The notes under the pieces are model-generated. The model saw only the letters and a list, made by a program, of their open reading frames with translations, searched no databases and had not been told where the DNA came from. From Vicia villosa (lineage: Eukaryota > Streptophyta > Magnoliopsida > Fabales > Fabaceae), in the NCBI RefSeq assembly GCF_029867415.1, contig NC_081184.1:80078364-80142363 (forward strand): DNA of 64,000 nt. Direction: 5' to 3'. The position numbers and the translations under genes were made by a program. This document shows, in pieces, positions 24,986-36,932 of the stretch. The stretch's first letter is position 1. Each line of letters starts with the position of its first letter.

Positions 24986-25631
24986 ACACGGGTAAAGTTC
25001 TTGAGACATAAGGATGAGTCTCATACAGTGTTCTTTGACTTCTGCACTCAGATCCAATCTGAGAAAGAGTGTAAAATCATAAAGGTCAAAAGTGATCATG
25101 GTGGCGAATTTGAGAACAAATTCTTTGAGATGTATTTCAAAGAAAATGGTAGTTCCCATGATTTCTCTTGCCCTAGAACACCACAGCAAAATGGAGTTGT
25201 AGAGCGAAAGAATAGGACTCTACAAGAAATGGCCAGAACCATGACCAATGAAACCAATATGGCTAAGCATTTCTGGGCAGAAGCAATAAATACTGAATGT
25301 TATATTCAGAATAGAATCTCTATAATAACTATTCTTAATAAGACCTATAAAGCCCAACATTTCTTATTTCCGTCCATTTGGATGCGTATGTTATATTCTA
25401 AACACTAAAGATCATCTGCCTAAGTTTGATTCTAAGGCACAGAAGTGTTTCCTTCTTGGATATTCTGAACGCTCAAAAGGCTACGGAGTATACAATACTG
25501 AAACATTGATTGTTTAAGAATCAATCAATATCAGATTTGATGATAAGCTAGATCTTGAAAAGCCAAAGCGGTTTGAGAATTTTGCAGATATTGAAATCTA
25601 TAACTAAGAAGCTGAAGAACCCAGAAGCAAA
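24986..25631 (+). pseudogene. copia integrase, central and C-terminal part
   Basis: Same frame as the preceding segment. The second catalytic Asp lies in SDHGGEF and the Glu in NGVVERKNR. After about 25340 the frame shifts: the text to 25408 is out of frame, and the true continuation (HLPKFDSKAQKCFLLGYS) runs in frame 0 from about 25413. Stops follow at about 25515 and 25606. The integrase is therefore broken several times. Confidence 0.85.
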
Positions 25632-26935
25632 GTGTCAGAAGATCAAGTTTCTGCTTCATTAGAGAATCTCAGAATTTCTGAAGAGCCAACTATCATAAGA
25701 TCTTCTAGACTCAACTCTGCTCACTCAGAAGATGTTATCATTGGGAAGAAAGAAGATCCTATCAGAACAAGAGCATTCCTTAAGAATAATGCAGAATGTC
25801 AATTTGGTCTAGTATCTCTTATTGAGCCAACTCCTGTTGATCAAGCTCTGGAGGATGCTGACTGGATAATTTCCATGCAAGAAGAACTCAATCAGTTTAC
25901 AAGGAATGATGTATGGGATCTTGTTCCAAGACCAAAAGGATTCACCATCATTGGAACCAAGTGGGTCTTCAGAAACAAGCTAAGCGAAAAAGGAGAAGTT
26001 GTAAGAAACAAATGCAGACTGGTTGCTCAGGGCTATAGGCCGCAAGAAGGTATTGACAATACTGAAACCTTTGCACCAGTGGCTAGGAGTTTGCTAAGTC
26101 TATGCAGGCTGAGTTTGAAATGAGCATGATGGGGGAACTCAAGTACTTTTTGGGGATCCAGATCAATCAAACTTCTGATGGAACCTATGTTCTTCAAACC
26201 AAGTATGTGAAAGAACTTCTGAAGAAGTTTAATCTTTCAGAAAGCAAAGAAGAAAAAACTCCTATGCATCCAACATGTGTTCTAGGTAAGGATGAGGTAA
26301 GTAAGAAGGTAGATCAGAAGCTCTACAGAGGTATGATTGGATCTCTTCTATATGTTACTGCTTCTAGACCTGGTATTTTATTTAGTGTTTGTCTGTGTGC
26401 AAGTTTCCAATCAGCTCCTAGAGAATCTCGCTTAATAGTTGTTAAGAGAATTCTGAGGTATCTGAAAGGTACTACTAATGTTGGTTTAGTCAACAGAAGA
26501 TCTGAAGAATACAACTTAGTAGGATTTTGTGATGCTGATTACGCTGGAGATAGAGTTGAAAGGAAAAGTACTTCTGAAAGTTGTCAATTTCTTAGAAGTC
26601 ACCTGATCTCCTGGTACAGCAAGAAGCAAGCTACAATTGCCCTCTCTACAGTAGAAGCAGAATATGTTGTTGCTGCTGGATGTAGTACACAGATGCTCTT
26701 GATAAAGAGTCAGCTAGAAGATTATCAGATATATGAGAGTAACATTCCTATCTTCTGTGATAATACTTCTGCTATATGTTTATCTAAGAATTCATTCTTA
26801 CATTCCAAAGCTAACCATATTGAGATGAAACACCATTTCATTAGGGAATATGTTCAGAAGGGTGTTCTATCTTTAAACTTTGTTGATACAGACCATCAAT
26901 GGGCTGATATCTTTACAAAACCCCCTTGCTGAAGA
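25632..26935 (+). pseudogene. copia reverse transcriptase (catalytic core deleted) and RNase H
   Basis: The RT N-terminus is clear (ADWIISMQEELNQF, WDLVPRPKG, KWVFRNK, RLVAQGY). At about 26090 the sequence jumps from FAPVAR straight to a segment that normally follows the catalytic YVDD box (MMGELKYFLGIQI). The deletion also shifts the frame (0 to 2). RNase H follows with FCDADYAG, STVEAEYVAA-like and FCDNTSAI motifs and ends near TKP at 26930. RT would copy the RNA into DNA; without the catalytic Asp pair this copy cannot. Confidence 0.88.
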
Positions 26936-27478
26936 TAGGTTTAAGTTCATTCAGAAGAATATCAATATGGATTTATGCCCATAATGAAAGGATGAGAAGT
27001 TCTGATATATGGATTAGATTTGAAATGATCATTTTCTTTTATAAGAAGTTCTGATTGTTGATCAGTTAGATATTCTGATTATGTTATTACTAACGTTTCT
27101 TATGTCTAAGTTGATTCAGAATCTCTTTTAAAGCAAAGCAGATGTCACCAGCTATTCCAGAAGATGAACACATGTTCACTCTAGTTGGACAAGCATGCGT
27201 TCAGTTGATGAGACGCCGCCCTGGGTAACTATGCAAATCATTTCAAATATCACGTTTTACCCTAACGTCACTCATCATTAAATGATAACTGATTCAATCT
27301 CTGTAATCTTGTTCATTCAGAATCATATTGCATTACATTTCAAATCAGTTCCTATAAAAACTCATCTCCATAACATTTCATCTCTTTCCATTCTCTCTCC
27401 TTGTTCGTTGTCTATAATCGTTCATCTCTCTCATTTTGCATAAACCCTAGTTACTAAACCCTAACATAGTGTGTACCC

Positions 27479-29782
27479 ATGGCTTCATCTTCGAATGTTC
27501 AACGCATGGCATCATCGTCACATCAAGTTCAACAAAAGAAATCTGCAAATCTTCCTCTAAAGTCTTGTTCGATTACTTATGATGAACTAGAGGTTCTCTA
27601 CGAAACAATGGTGGATTTTGAACATCTTATGGAACATGATTTCAAAACCAAAACTGCAATGCTAGTACAAGGTTGGTCAAATTTCTTTGAAAGGTTGATC
27701 GGACTAGTTTACCCCTTATTGGTTAAGGAATTCTGGACACATGCTACGGTTACTTCCACTGCTATCATCTCCTTTGTGCTAGGGCATGAAGTTGTTGTGA
27801 CTGTGAAGTTGATAAGGAAATTGTATGGTCTTGATGGTATAGATGGAATCACTGGTACTCTTCATGGAAGAACTGATTGGGATAAAATTGATCGAGATTT
27901 CTTTTCTTCTGGTGTTGCCTCTCCCTACAATACTGACTTGAAGCCTTCCTACAGAGTATGGGCTGAGATCATTCTGGGATCTCTCTATCATAGAAAACTA
28001 ACAAACTCTGCTCAACTAAGAAATATGTACTATTCTGCATTGAAAAAGGCATGAGAGTCAATCTACCACACATTCTTTTTCAACATCTAAAGACAAATAT
28101 TGAAGAATCAAGAGATGAAGAACGTCAAAAGAATTCTAAACTCAAGAAGAATACTATTCCTTTTGGAAGAATGATTTCAGATATTCTGATTGAAAGTGGC
28201 TTAATAGATATTCTGAGAGCAGCTAGCTCATCTTAGAACTTGACTGCTATCCGAGGGAGTATTCTATATGCTCTGTCTCTAAAAGGGATGCAACTGATTG
28301 AAAAGGTGACCACTCCTCCAAAAGTGTTTCAAGATATTCTGACAAGAAGAACTCCTGCTATAAGTTTCTCTCACATGTTCAAAGAGGAGCTAGACAAAAC
28401 TGTTAAACGCTATCTTAAGTCATGTGTAAAAAGCACAAACTTCTGTTGATCCTGCTTGGATTTGAGGAAGAACTCTTCCATCTCTAGATGAGTTAAGAAA
28501 GAAGGACAAGAAGAAGAAAGAAAAGAAGTTGAAGAGAAAGGTCGCAGAAGAAGGACCTGATGCTAAGCAAGCAAAGAAGCAGAAGAAACCTACAGAGTCT
28601 CTCAAAATACCCAGAACCGAAGAACAGTTTGAGAAGCTCATTCATAAAATTTACCATGCAGATTCTTTTGACCTTCCCCCTCAGAAAAATCCACCTCCTT
28701 CTGTAATTCCATCTTCTTCCACCATCACAAAAAGAAATCGTCCACTTCTTTCTACACCAGTTCTAAACCCTCAACCTCTAAATGCTATCTCAACCACATC
28801 CATCGCAGTTTCTTCATCCTCCTTATCCTCTTCTACTACCCCTGTTTTGTTCTCAAGAGAATCTAAACCCTATAGTCTTCTTTACCCTGACTATCGTTTC
28901 ACCTTCAATCCTCCTGAACTCTCTATTGATACCTGTTATGACTTGTTAATGTATAAGGTCAGAATAGGATTGGATACTCTGAGAGCTGCTCATGACTCCA
29001 AGATGGATCATGTTGCTACTAGCAAGATGTGGAAAATATTTGAGAAGGATATTCAGATTGATCTTCTGAACATCCAGAAGAGATGCTTGGCTGATGCATA
29101 TGGACCTTCTGGCTACTTTTTGGAGTTAGATGATGGTAAGTACTATAACCCCATCAGGAGATGGAAATCTCTTGAAGAGAAGGAATTCTCTGGTGAGCTT
29201 GAAGATTTGCATCCTCTTGCTATGGTCGTGTGGAAGCCTATCTATCATGTTCTGACTAGAGACTTTCAGTCCACATTCAATTGGTTAAGGGAGAATCCCT
29301 CTGCTAAAGCACCAAGTATGGTATATCCAGAAGTTGAATATCCATCAGAACCAGCTGCTCCTACACATCCTCAGAATTTGGCTGAAATTCTTCTGGCTCT
29401 TGAAAATCCAGATGCTGATATCCCTTCTCTTGTGTTTGTTGAAGATGCTTCTGAATCAAAAGTTGTTGCTGAGAATCAAGATGCTGAGAATCATCCTGCT
29501 ATGCAATCTACTATTAAGGAAAATCAAACTGATGTTCTCATGGTAGATGTTTCTGTTGAGAATCCTCCTCTCATGGACAATAGCTTTGAAGCTTCTTCTG
29601 CTGGACCTTCTGTGCTGAAAAACACCACGAAGGCTCTTCAACAGAATCAAGATGCTCTAGCTTCTCGTCTGGACAAGCATGAGGATACTCACAATGAGTT
29701 CAGATCATTCATCAAGACGCAAACAGAAGACACTACTGAGATTAAAACCCTTCTGGCCCTGTTAGCTTCTAAGCTTGGCTAG
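27479..29782 (+). pseudogene. Envelope-like ORF of SIRE-type copia element
   Basis: The start ATG at 27479 opens a 191-codon segment ending at TGA 28052-28054. The protein continues in frame 1 from 28051 (with a TAG at 28234-28236) and returns to frame 2 near 28440 (with a TGA near 28464). It then runs open to 29782. The last 417 codons have a basic stretch (KKDKKKKEKK), a Pro/Ser-rich spacer, a globular-looking region (YSLLYPDYRFTFNPPEL) and a C-terminal helix with coiled-coil character (ALASRLDKHEDTHNEFRSF). Position between pol and the 3' LTR fits the env-like gene of SIRE elements. Its function there is unproven, and I see no convincing fusion peptide or transmembrane anchor. Confidence 0.75.
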
Positions 29783-30696
29783 TCGTAGTCTGTCTTGGTC
29801 TTAGTTGTTTTCTTGTTTTTTTATGCATCTGTTTCTTGCATCTTCTTCTATCCCTTGTGTACTTATGATGTTTTGTTGATTAATGAAATCATTATCATCT
29901 TCACCATTTATGTCTTTTATCATCTGAATCTTTTAATGCTTTTTGATGTTATGACAAAAAGGGGGAGAAACATGATAATTGATTTGGTTTATTATATCAA
30001 TTGCTGGGATTAAGTCTCAACATTTCCTAACATTATTTGCAAGTTCTATGTCTTTGAGATTTTTTGCAGGACTGAAGATATTCTGAAAAAGCTTAACATG
30101 AGAAGCAAATACATGAGGAAAAGCAATTCTATTAAGAAGCATGTTCGTGGAAAATTAAAGCAAGCTTAGTGCTGTGAAGTTTCAAGATCATAAGCAAGAA
30201 GAATGTTTTGATATTCTCGTTGCAGAATATGCTCTGATACATTTTCTTCTCTTAAATGCTCTGATACATGCTCTTTCTTAAGAATGTTCTGATACATTCA
30301 TACGCTGATTTTTTTTGTCTAGTATGTTCTGAAACATTTCAGGATGTAAAGATGCTCTGATACATTCAAGAATGTTCTGATTCAATCAAGCATGCTATGA
30401 CAACAAAGAAGAAATTCAAAGCTATGAAGCTTTCCTATGGAAGCAAGAAGCAGAAGCTCTGAATATTCTGAAGTTCTAAGCAAAGTGAAAGTCTCTGCTG
30501 AAATGAAAAATACTCAACGAAGTCTTTTATTTATAAATTCTTCTAGTATTTAATTCAGGGGGAGATTGTTAATCTCAGGGGGAGACATATTCACACACTC
30601 TGATTATATGCTTATGTTATATCTGTGTAATTGTCTTTTGTCATCTGATATTCTGATTGCAAATTCATATCAATTATATATGTTTTTGTCATCATC
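29783..30696 (+). other. 3' UTR of the copia element, with purine tracts
   Basis: Non-coding. AAAAAGGGGGAG-like tracts occur at about 29956-29967 and, as a doublet around AGATTGTTAATCT, at about 30558-30585. The 30180-30480 stretch is dense in TTCTGA/TCAGAA and GATACATTC words. No ORF of note. Confidence 0.6.
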
Positions 30697-30710
30697 AAAA
30701 AGGGGGAGAT
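30697..30710 (+). promoter_or_regulatory. Polypurine tract of the copia element
   Basis: AAAAAGGGGGAGAT lies immediately before the LTR start TGTTAGAACAAG at 30711. Confidence 0.8.
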
Positions 30711-31146
30711 TGTTAGAACAAGATTTGTTCTGATCAATATTCTTGTTTTGATGAAAACAATGTATATGAATTTTGTATAAGATAATGTGGTACTCTATTC
30801 TATTGCATTTTCCATTTCAGGAAAATATATAAAGAGTATGCACAATTCAGCGCTAAGAAGCACTGACTCGGAAGGTTCAGGATTGCAACATCAGAACATG
30901 CTCTCGCAAGACATCAGAAGTTGGTCAAGCAGAATCAGAACATGGTCTATGAAGCATCAGAAGAACATGAGATCAGAAGCAGAAGCACTGAAGTTCTTAT
31001 GGTATCACGCTCAAGAACTTCAAAGTCAGAAGACAAGAAGATGCTCTGCACCAAGCTATGACTCTGATTATTCAAACGTTGTATTCACAAATCTGAGATC
31101 AGAAGTTAGTACTAGATGACAGGCTATTATGTCTAATCTTTGACTG
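30711..31146 (+). mobile_element. Start of the copia 3' LTR, interrupted
   Basis: The LTR begins TGTTAGAACAAGATTTGTTC, where AGAACAA and TTGTTCT form an inverted repeat. After 436 bp it is cut by the minus-strand type I LTR of fragment E. No continuation was recognised elsewhere in the window. Confidence 0.75.
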
Positions 31147-33050
31147 TGTAATACGGTGAACTGACTTTTTTGAAATGTCGCGGTGAGCAAGAGTTGCCAC
31201 CGACTTTTATTTTATCCAAATTAAAGAAAGGCTAAAAGAACAGAAAAAACCTTTAAAAGAAATTTCGAGTTCGGGGGGTAATTTATACAAAGGGAAGGTG
31301 TAAGGAACCCTTTGCATCCATGGTTTTCCATGGTCTCTTAATTGCTCAGCTCTTTTAGTTTTCAAAAGTTTAGAAATGAAATAAGACTTTAGCTTGTAAA
31401 TAAGCGTAGCTTTTTGAAGGTTTTTGAGAAAAGAGTAAAAAAAATTTAAACCAGAGCAAGCAATTATGAGCTAATTACCCTAACATTGTAAAAGAGTTCT
31501 TTTAGCCTTTCAGGGTTATCCATACCATAGGAGGGTATGAAGTCCTTTTATTTGGAGGTTGAAGGGTCGTCGTAGTTATCGTTTGCCATAAGACTGTCCC
31601 TGCCATAGAGAGGGCAGGTAGTCTAAGGAAAGGATAAGAATAGTCATTATTAGGCAACCAAAGAGGACACCTCAGCAATCGAAAGGTACTGTCACATCAT
31701 TTGTAGGCAACCTCGAGGGAAGAGATCATATAATCGAAGGCAATATCGTAGGGACTTATAATCTTTGTGATGAGAATGAACCGAGGGAAACATTTGCTGA
31801 GGCATCCTCGTATCCGAGGGATTTGACTATTATGTACTGAAAAGGCAACAAGGCAACAGGCAACAGGAAACAAAAGGGATTACCATAAAAGGTGTGTGGG
31901 TGCACAATCACGTGATTCAATTCAGATAATTATCTTGTAACTTAGTTATTCTAACCACACAGTTATAATAACAGTTTAAGTGCCTTCAAGGCCACACAAT
32001 ACAACCCAGGAGCAGTTACAAAATATAGCCATGGGGAAGGGGAAGAAGCAATAATATAACCCAATAAAGCAATAGGTTTAACACAAGTAATAATATCGGA
32101 AAAATTAAATAAGAACGAGTTTAGGGTTACCGAAGGTTTGCGCTTTGATCAGCTGGTTAACCTTGAAAATCAATGAAGGCAAAAAAGAGGGGTGAGTGTA
32201 GGAGGAATTCATTGACAGTCGAAGCAAACCCTAATTTAATTCATAAAGCAAAATTAAAAGTAAAATGATATTTAAATAAGAAAAGAATTAAAACTTAGCT
32301 TTTCGATTGGTATGACGCGTGTCTGAAGAACCCGGAGGGTAACCCTGAAAATCTGCAAAAAGAAAAGAAATTTTTAGTGTATGGATGATCTAACGACAAA
32401 CCTCGCAAACCCTGATTTAGGGCACAAGTTAACCATGGTTAATAAAATAATAAAAACCAAATTAATTAATTATTGGTTTTCAACCTAATTAATTAAATCG
32501 GCACAAATAAATTTTCGATTAAATTGTCTAACACTAATAAGTAATTTAATTAATTAATCTTAATTAAACAATTAAAAAACTTAATTAACTTAATCATTTA
32601 AGTATTTAAAACAAATAAGGATTATTATCAAATTAATTATTTGATTATAAAATAAATAAAACTAAATGATTTTATAAAAAGATAAAAATTTAAATTCTAA
32701 AAAAAGGGTTGTATTAAATAAACAAGTGAATAATATAAAAGAAGAAAAAGTTATTAAATAGATAAAAAAAATAATAGTAAAAGAAATTGGAAATCTTAGC
32801 TTTTAATCTGGTGTGGTGAAGCTGCAATCCATGGTATGCACCCTTCAATCTTGTGCTTGAGATCCATGATGGTGACCATCCAACGATTGTGATTATGAGT
32901 GCTCATGGTAATGATTCCAAGCCTAATACACAGGATCTTCAATTGCAACTTGTTTATAAAATATAACAAAGGCCAGGGATCGAACCCTGGACCTCTGGGT
33001 TACCAAGCGCCTTGCCACTCAACCAACGTTGCATTCATGATAAACAAATG
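31147..33050 (-). mobile_element. Fragment E: type I Ogre-like LTR, minus strand
   Basis: It begins TGTAATACGGTGAACTGAC, the reverse complement of the type I LTR end. It then carries the conserved U5-side block (31230-31640), as in D, C and A. It is inserted in the copia LTR. The other LTR end is not preserved: somewhere between about 33040 and 33480 the sequence passes into copia-type DNA, and the boundary is uncertain. Confidence 0.78.
32971..33033 (-). other. tRNA-like cassette in LTR E
   Basis: On the minus strand TGGTTGAGTGG (box A-like) is followed by GGTTCGATCCC, an exact match to the box B consensus GGTTCGANNCC, about 35 bases later. Some tRNA-like pairing around box B is visible (CCAGGG/CCCTGG). 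It lies about 1.82 kb from the LTR end, close to the 1.88 kb of the element A cassette. Confidence 0.55.
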
Positions 33051-33379
33051 CACTCAAATAAATACATAGAAACAATAACACCTGATGGGAAAATGCGCGC
33101 TAATTTCAAACTAGCCAACGCCCTCCTGCCACGACTTCATCTTCTCCAACAGACCATCGTTTTTGGTCTGGACTTTTACCTACGGACAGAGCATCGTAGC
33201 TATACACCTGCATACATACGAAATAGCATACACGCAAGAAAAATTGTTTCTAAGGCCATGGAAAGATTCGTTTCATCCTCCCAAATCCATTAATGGCCTT
33301 ACTTTGAGCCAATTCGATCTATACCTGAAACAGAGGCAATCTCTTATCCCTAAATCAAGCGCCACTTAGGATTACATAA

Positions 33380-34031
33380 TATTCCAAAATATTCTCCACC
33401 TATACATAAAACCGACTTCAATAGATCTAGATGTAACCTAATAGACACGATGTCAAATGGACCCTGCATAGGACATCATTCTCGACATATCTTCTTTAGT
33501 TAAAGTGAATAGAACATCTTGTTCAACATGTTCCCATAAGTTAGTTTTACCAAACATAATTCCAATCATAACACAGAGAATTAACAATCTCCCCCTCTGG
33601 CTTATTTTGGCTAAAACAATTTAACAACCTAATGTTTGAAAATAAATCAAACACAAAAGTAATTTTCAGCCCTGTAGAGAATACGAAGGAGAAATTCTAA
33701 AATTAGAGATGCAGCGGAAAAATGAACATGCAAGACATGTTAGTAGTTAGTTGAATCTGCACACATTAGTTGAGATAGGCAATTCCCAACCAATTAGCAT
33801 GATATCAAGTATTTTTTTTTACATCTCTACACACATGCCAATCCAGCTTCTCTTCACACCTATTAAGGAAAATCATAACACTCCCCCTCAAAAGCAACAA
33901 CTCATCAGTAACACACTAGGAAAACAATAAATTTCTCTCTCCCCCTACTTCAGTGGTTAGTGGTTAGTGTAAAATCATACAATATTACTCCCCCTTTGTA
34001 GCCATAATAGGACAAAGAAAAGGTAAGTAAG
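33380..34031 (-). mobile_element. Fragment of a second Ty1/copia element (LTR start, polypurine tract, 3' UTR)
   Basis: On the minus strand a purine tract (CAGAGGGGGAGATTG, about 33585-33600) is followed by TGTTAATTCTCTGTG, as at a copia LTR start. The region to about 34031 has further CCCCCT-type tracts, typical of copia 3' UTRs. The LTR differs from that at 30711. The outer boundaries are unclear and no coding domain is left. Confidence 0.55.
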
Positions 34032-34288
34032 TAACTGCCCCTGTTCAATCTTCTTAAACCTGAAGATGTAGAGTGATTTGTATGCCAGTTGGTATCTGAA
34101 GGTGGAAGAGGATTGAACACTAGAGTACCCAGAAATTTGTACCATCGATGACGAGTTTAGAGATGCCATCTGGGTATTGGGGATATGAAGTGGGCTTTAA
34201 GATGCCACCTGTCTTGACAGTCAGAATAAATTGTACGTTAGACTATATCTGAACTTGAAATGTTGGGAGGTAGTTGTTGAATGTTAGT

Positions 34289-34620
34289 CGTGTCAGCACC
34301 GTTCATAGTAACTGAATTTGACTTTGGAAAAGTTGATCGTGTCTACACCGTTCGTGATGATAGAATTAGATCTTTTTGTCGGTCGATCGTGTCAGCACCG
34401 TTCGTAGTAACTGAATTAGATCTCAGAAAGGTGATCGTGTCTACACCGTTCGTGATGATAGAATTAGATCTTTGAAGGTCGATCGTGTCAGCACCGTTTG
34501 TAGTAACTGAATTAGATCTCGGAAAGGTGATCGTGTCTACACCGTTCGTGATGATAGAATTAGATCTTTGAATGTTGATCGTGTCAGCACCGTTTGTAGT
34601 AACTGAATTAGATCTTGGAA
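34289..34620 (-). repeat. 49-bp tandem repeat, about 7 copies
   Basis: CGTGTCAGCACCGTTCGTAG-type units alternate with CGTGTCTACACCGTTCGTGA-type units, near 34289, 34338, 34388 and 34436. This makes a higher-order dimer of about 98 bp. Homologous to 13030-13400. Confidence 0.88.
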
Positions 34621-34629
34621 AAATTTTGA

Positions 34630-34950
34630 TTACTGCCAGGGGGCTGATGTAGATATCATTGCCTAGGGACTAATATGATAAGGGCCAACTGATCACCGCC
34701 AGGGGACTAACATGATGAGAAGGATTTTGATCACTGCCAGGGGACTGATGTAGATATATCATTGTCGGGGGACTAACATGATAAGGAAATAACTTAATAC
34801 TGCTCAGAGACCAATGCAATAAGTTGTAGTTGTATATCATCGCCAGGGGACTAACATGATTGGAGTAGACTTTGGTTACTGCCAGGGGACTGATGTAACA
34901 TATCATTGCCAGGGGACTAATGTGATATTTCCCTGCCAGGGGACTAATGA
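34630..34950 (-). repeat. CCAGGGGACT interspersed short repeats
   Basis: The phrase GCCAGGGGACT(A/G)A recurs about nine times with irregular spacing of about 25-45 bp. It resembles an eroded minisatellite in the same 3' UTR. Confidence 0.7.
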
Positions 34951-36220
34951 GATGAGAGTTTGATATGAATGATTATAAGAACGAATATTTGTCCAGATTG
35001 CTTTTGGAGAAGAAAATTTGATTTTGATGATATTCGTCCGCTCGAGAGTTTACCTGAAAAATAAATTTGCCCAGCATATTTATTCATATTTCAGTCCATC
35101 TGACTTTCAAATGCTCAAACACATACAAGAAAGCATGCAGTCTCTCTCCTAAACAACTGCCTCTAAATTAGGGTATCTGATTTAATCAAAGAATTTTAAC
35201 TTCTGATACCCCAAGTGGATTCCATGATCTCTCAGATGGTACAAAGTGCCCTAATGCCAAGTTTCAAGCCCTGGTTCATAAGAATGATTAATGAAATTGC
35301 TCAAAAGATCAACGATCGACTAGTTTGACCTAAAAGTCAACCGTGGTCAAAGTACAGTCAAAACTCCTGATTTTTGGTCAATATCAACATTTCAATGTTA
35401 GATTCATCAATTGATCAACATTCATCAAGGAGAGCTCATAAATCATCGAAAGTCCAAGTTTCTAATTTAGGGTTTTGAATTGAAAGTCAACTTAACTTTG
35501 ATCAGCCATATCTCTCTCATACTTCCTCATAAAGTCCGCAACCAAATCTCATTTTCAAGGAAATTTGATTCTCTACAACTTTGATGTTGGGCCCAAGGTC
35601 AAGAAATGCTTCCACATAAGAGATATAGGCCAAAACATTACAGGTCCTTCTAGAAGATCGCAAAAAGTTGTTTTTCTCAGGAGCAATATCATCAAGATAA
35701 AAACTCCAAATGCAAAACATGTTCCAAAGTGACTTGTAGAAGACACATCGAGCTTTCTAAAAAGTCTTATAACACCTTCACAGAATCAAAATTAAAAAAG
35801 TTATGAATGGTACAAGGTTGATGATTTTTAGGAGATGCATAAAGGATACACTGAGCAATTTTGAGTTTTTACACTAATGGGCCTAAATTTGAATTTCTAA
35901 ACATGATCATGAGTGCACTAAAAGCCCATAATCCCATGCTTTCATTTTTATTATTTTTATTACATTATTATTTTTATATTGAGTTTTTGTTCATAAAAAT
36001 TCAATTTAAAAATAATTGTTGGAAATAATCAAATATTTTGATTTAATTGGTGGGATTATACTTATTGAGAAATTTATTCAAATTAATCAAATGGAAATCA
36101 TGGGAGGGAGATTGAGTCAAGAATAGGAACATTCATATGAGATTTTCTATCAAAGATCTTTCCACCAAATCCAATATGTGGATTGATTCTCTTCAAATTT
36201 ATCAACCCTAAAACCCTGCC

Positions 36221-36230
36221 ATATATATAC
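36221..36230 (+). promoter_or_regulatory. TATA-like box of the A 5' LTR
   Basis: ATATATATAC lies at the position equivalent to 3771-3781 in LTR C. Confidence 0.45.
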
Positions 36231-36861
36231 ATAGAGATCACGCTCAGGAAAAGAGAAAGAAGGATTTGCAGCATTCCTACCGAACCAAAAAAACTCAAGA
36301 AGACTCGGATTCAGTCTGGAACGTACAACCATTTTCAAAGGATTCTGAAGGTTCATTCACACTCCCACGAAGCTACTAACACGATCCAGACCAATATCAA
36401 GTCATATTGCCTCCAGAATCGCGTTCAAGCAAGCCGCGATTTGTTGATTTTTCTTTTAGTTTCGATCACATTATTTTACACGTTATAAATTGAATTCGAC
36501 CATATGTTTGTGTTTAGATTCATGTTTATGAACTTCCTGGATAATTAATTTGAGTTTGGTGGTTGTTTGAGAGACTTGCCATGGCTAGGGTTCTGGATAT
36601 GTGATTTGGGGCCGTCCAATTAGGGGCTAAATTAATCAAAATCAAGAACCCTATCATGTTCATATGGGGATTTCAGTTTGAATCATGTAGTTAATTGGGA
36701 TTTATTTCTGTGTTTAGAGAGTTTGTGTGTTGCAGGGGGCTGAAGACATCGATAGTTTTTTCCAAAAAACTCAAGGAGGAAGAAGATCTGGGCACGTGTC
36801 TTCTGTTTGTTTTTTTTTATTTTTAAATGAACTAATTTTATATATTTGGCGCTTTGAGTGC

Positions 36862-36932
36862 ATGACTAACTGGTAAGAGAAGGAATTTGAGAGTCATGTT
36901 ACCCAGAGGGTGCGCGTTCGAGTCCACCATTC
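36862..36932 (+). other. tRNA-like cassette in the A 5' LTR
   Basis: TGACTAACTGGTAAG (box A-like) is followed by GCGTTCGAGTCC (box B-like). It sits about 1.88 kb before the LTR end, as in LTR E. Confidence 0.45.

Larger units (their letters stand above)
23181..31146 (+). mobile_element. SIRE/Maximus-like Ty1/copia element, decayed, 5' end lost
   Basis: The domain order is gag zinc knuckle, protease, GAG-pre-integrase, integrase, RT, RNase H, a separate envelope-like ORF, a polypurine tract and an LTR start. Integrase before RT marks Ty1/copia. The extra 3' ORF marks the SIRE/Maximus lineage. The 5' part is replaced at 23181 by the end of LTR C, and the 3' LTR is interrupted at 31147 by fragment E. 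Every coding segment has stops, frameshifts or deletions. Confidence 0.88.
34032..35060 (-). other. Fragment E: polypurine tract and 3' UTR of an Ogre-like element
   Basis: On the minus strand the polypurine tract (TTGAACAGGGGCAG) ends at about 34036. Rightwards follow 49-bp repeats and CCAGGGGACT repeats, as expected for a type I 3' UTR. The LTR start expected beside the tract has been lost to the copia fragment. The right side ends where the plus-strand LTR of element A begins. Confidence 0.75.

Noticed and set aside
29795..30013. 72-codon hydrophobic ORF after the envelope-like gene
   Set aside because: T-rich 3' UTR, includes a polypurine tract, no second copy to test.
33012..33369. Plus-strand ORFs of 68-93 codons
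   Set aside because: They run antisense across LTR E and the tRNA-like cassette, with no conserved motif.
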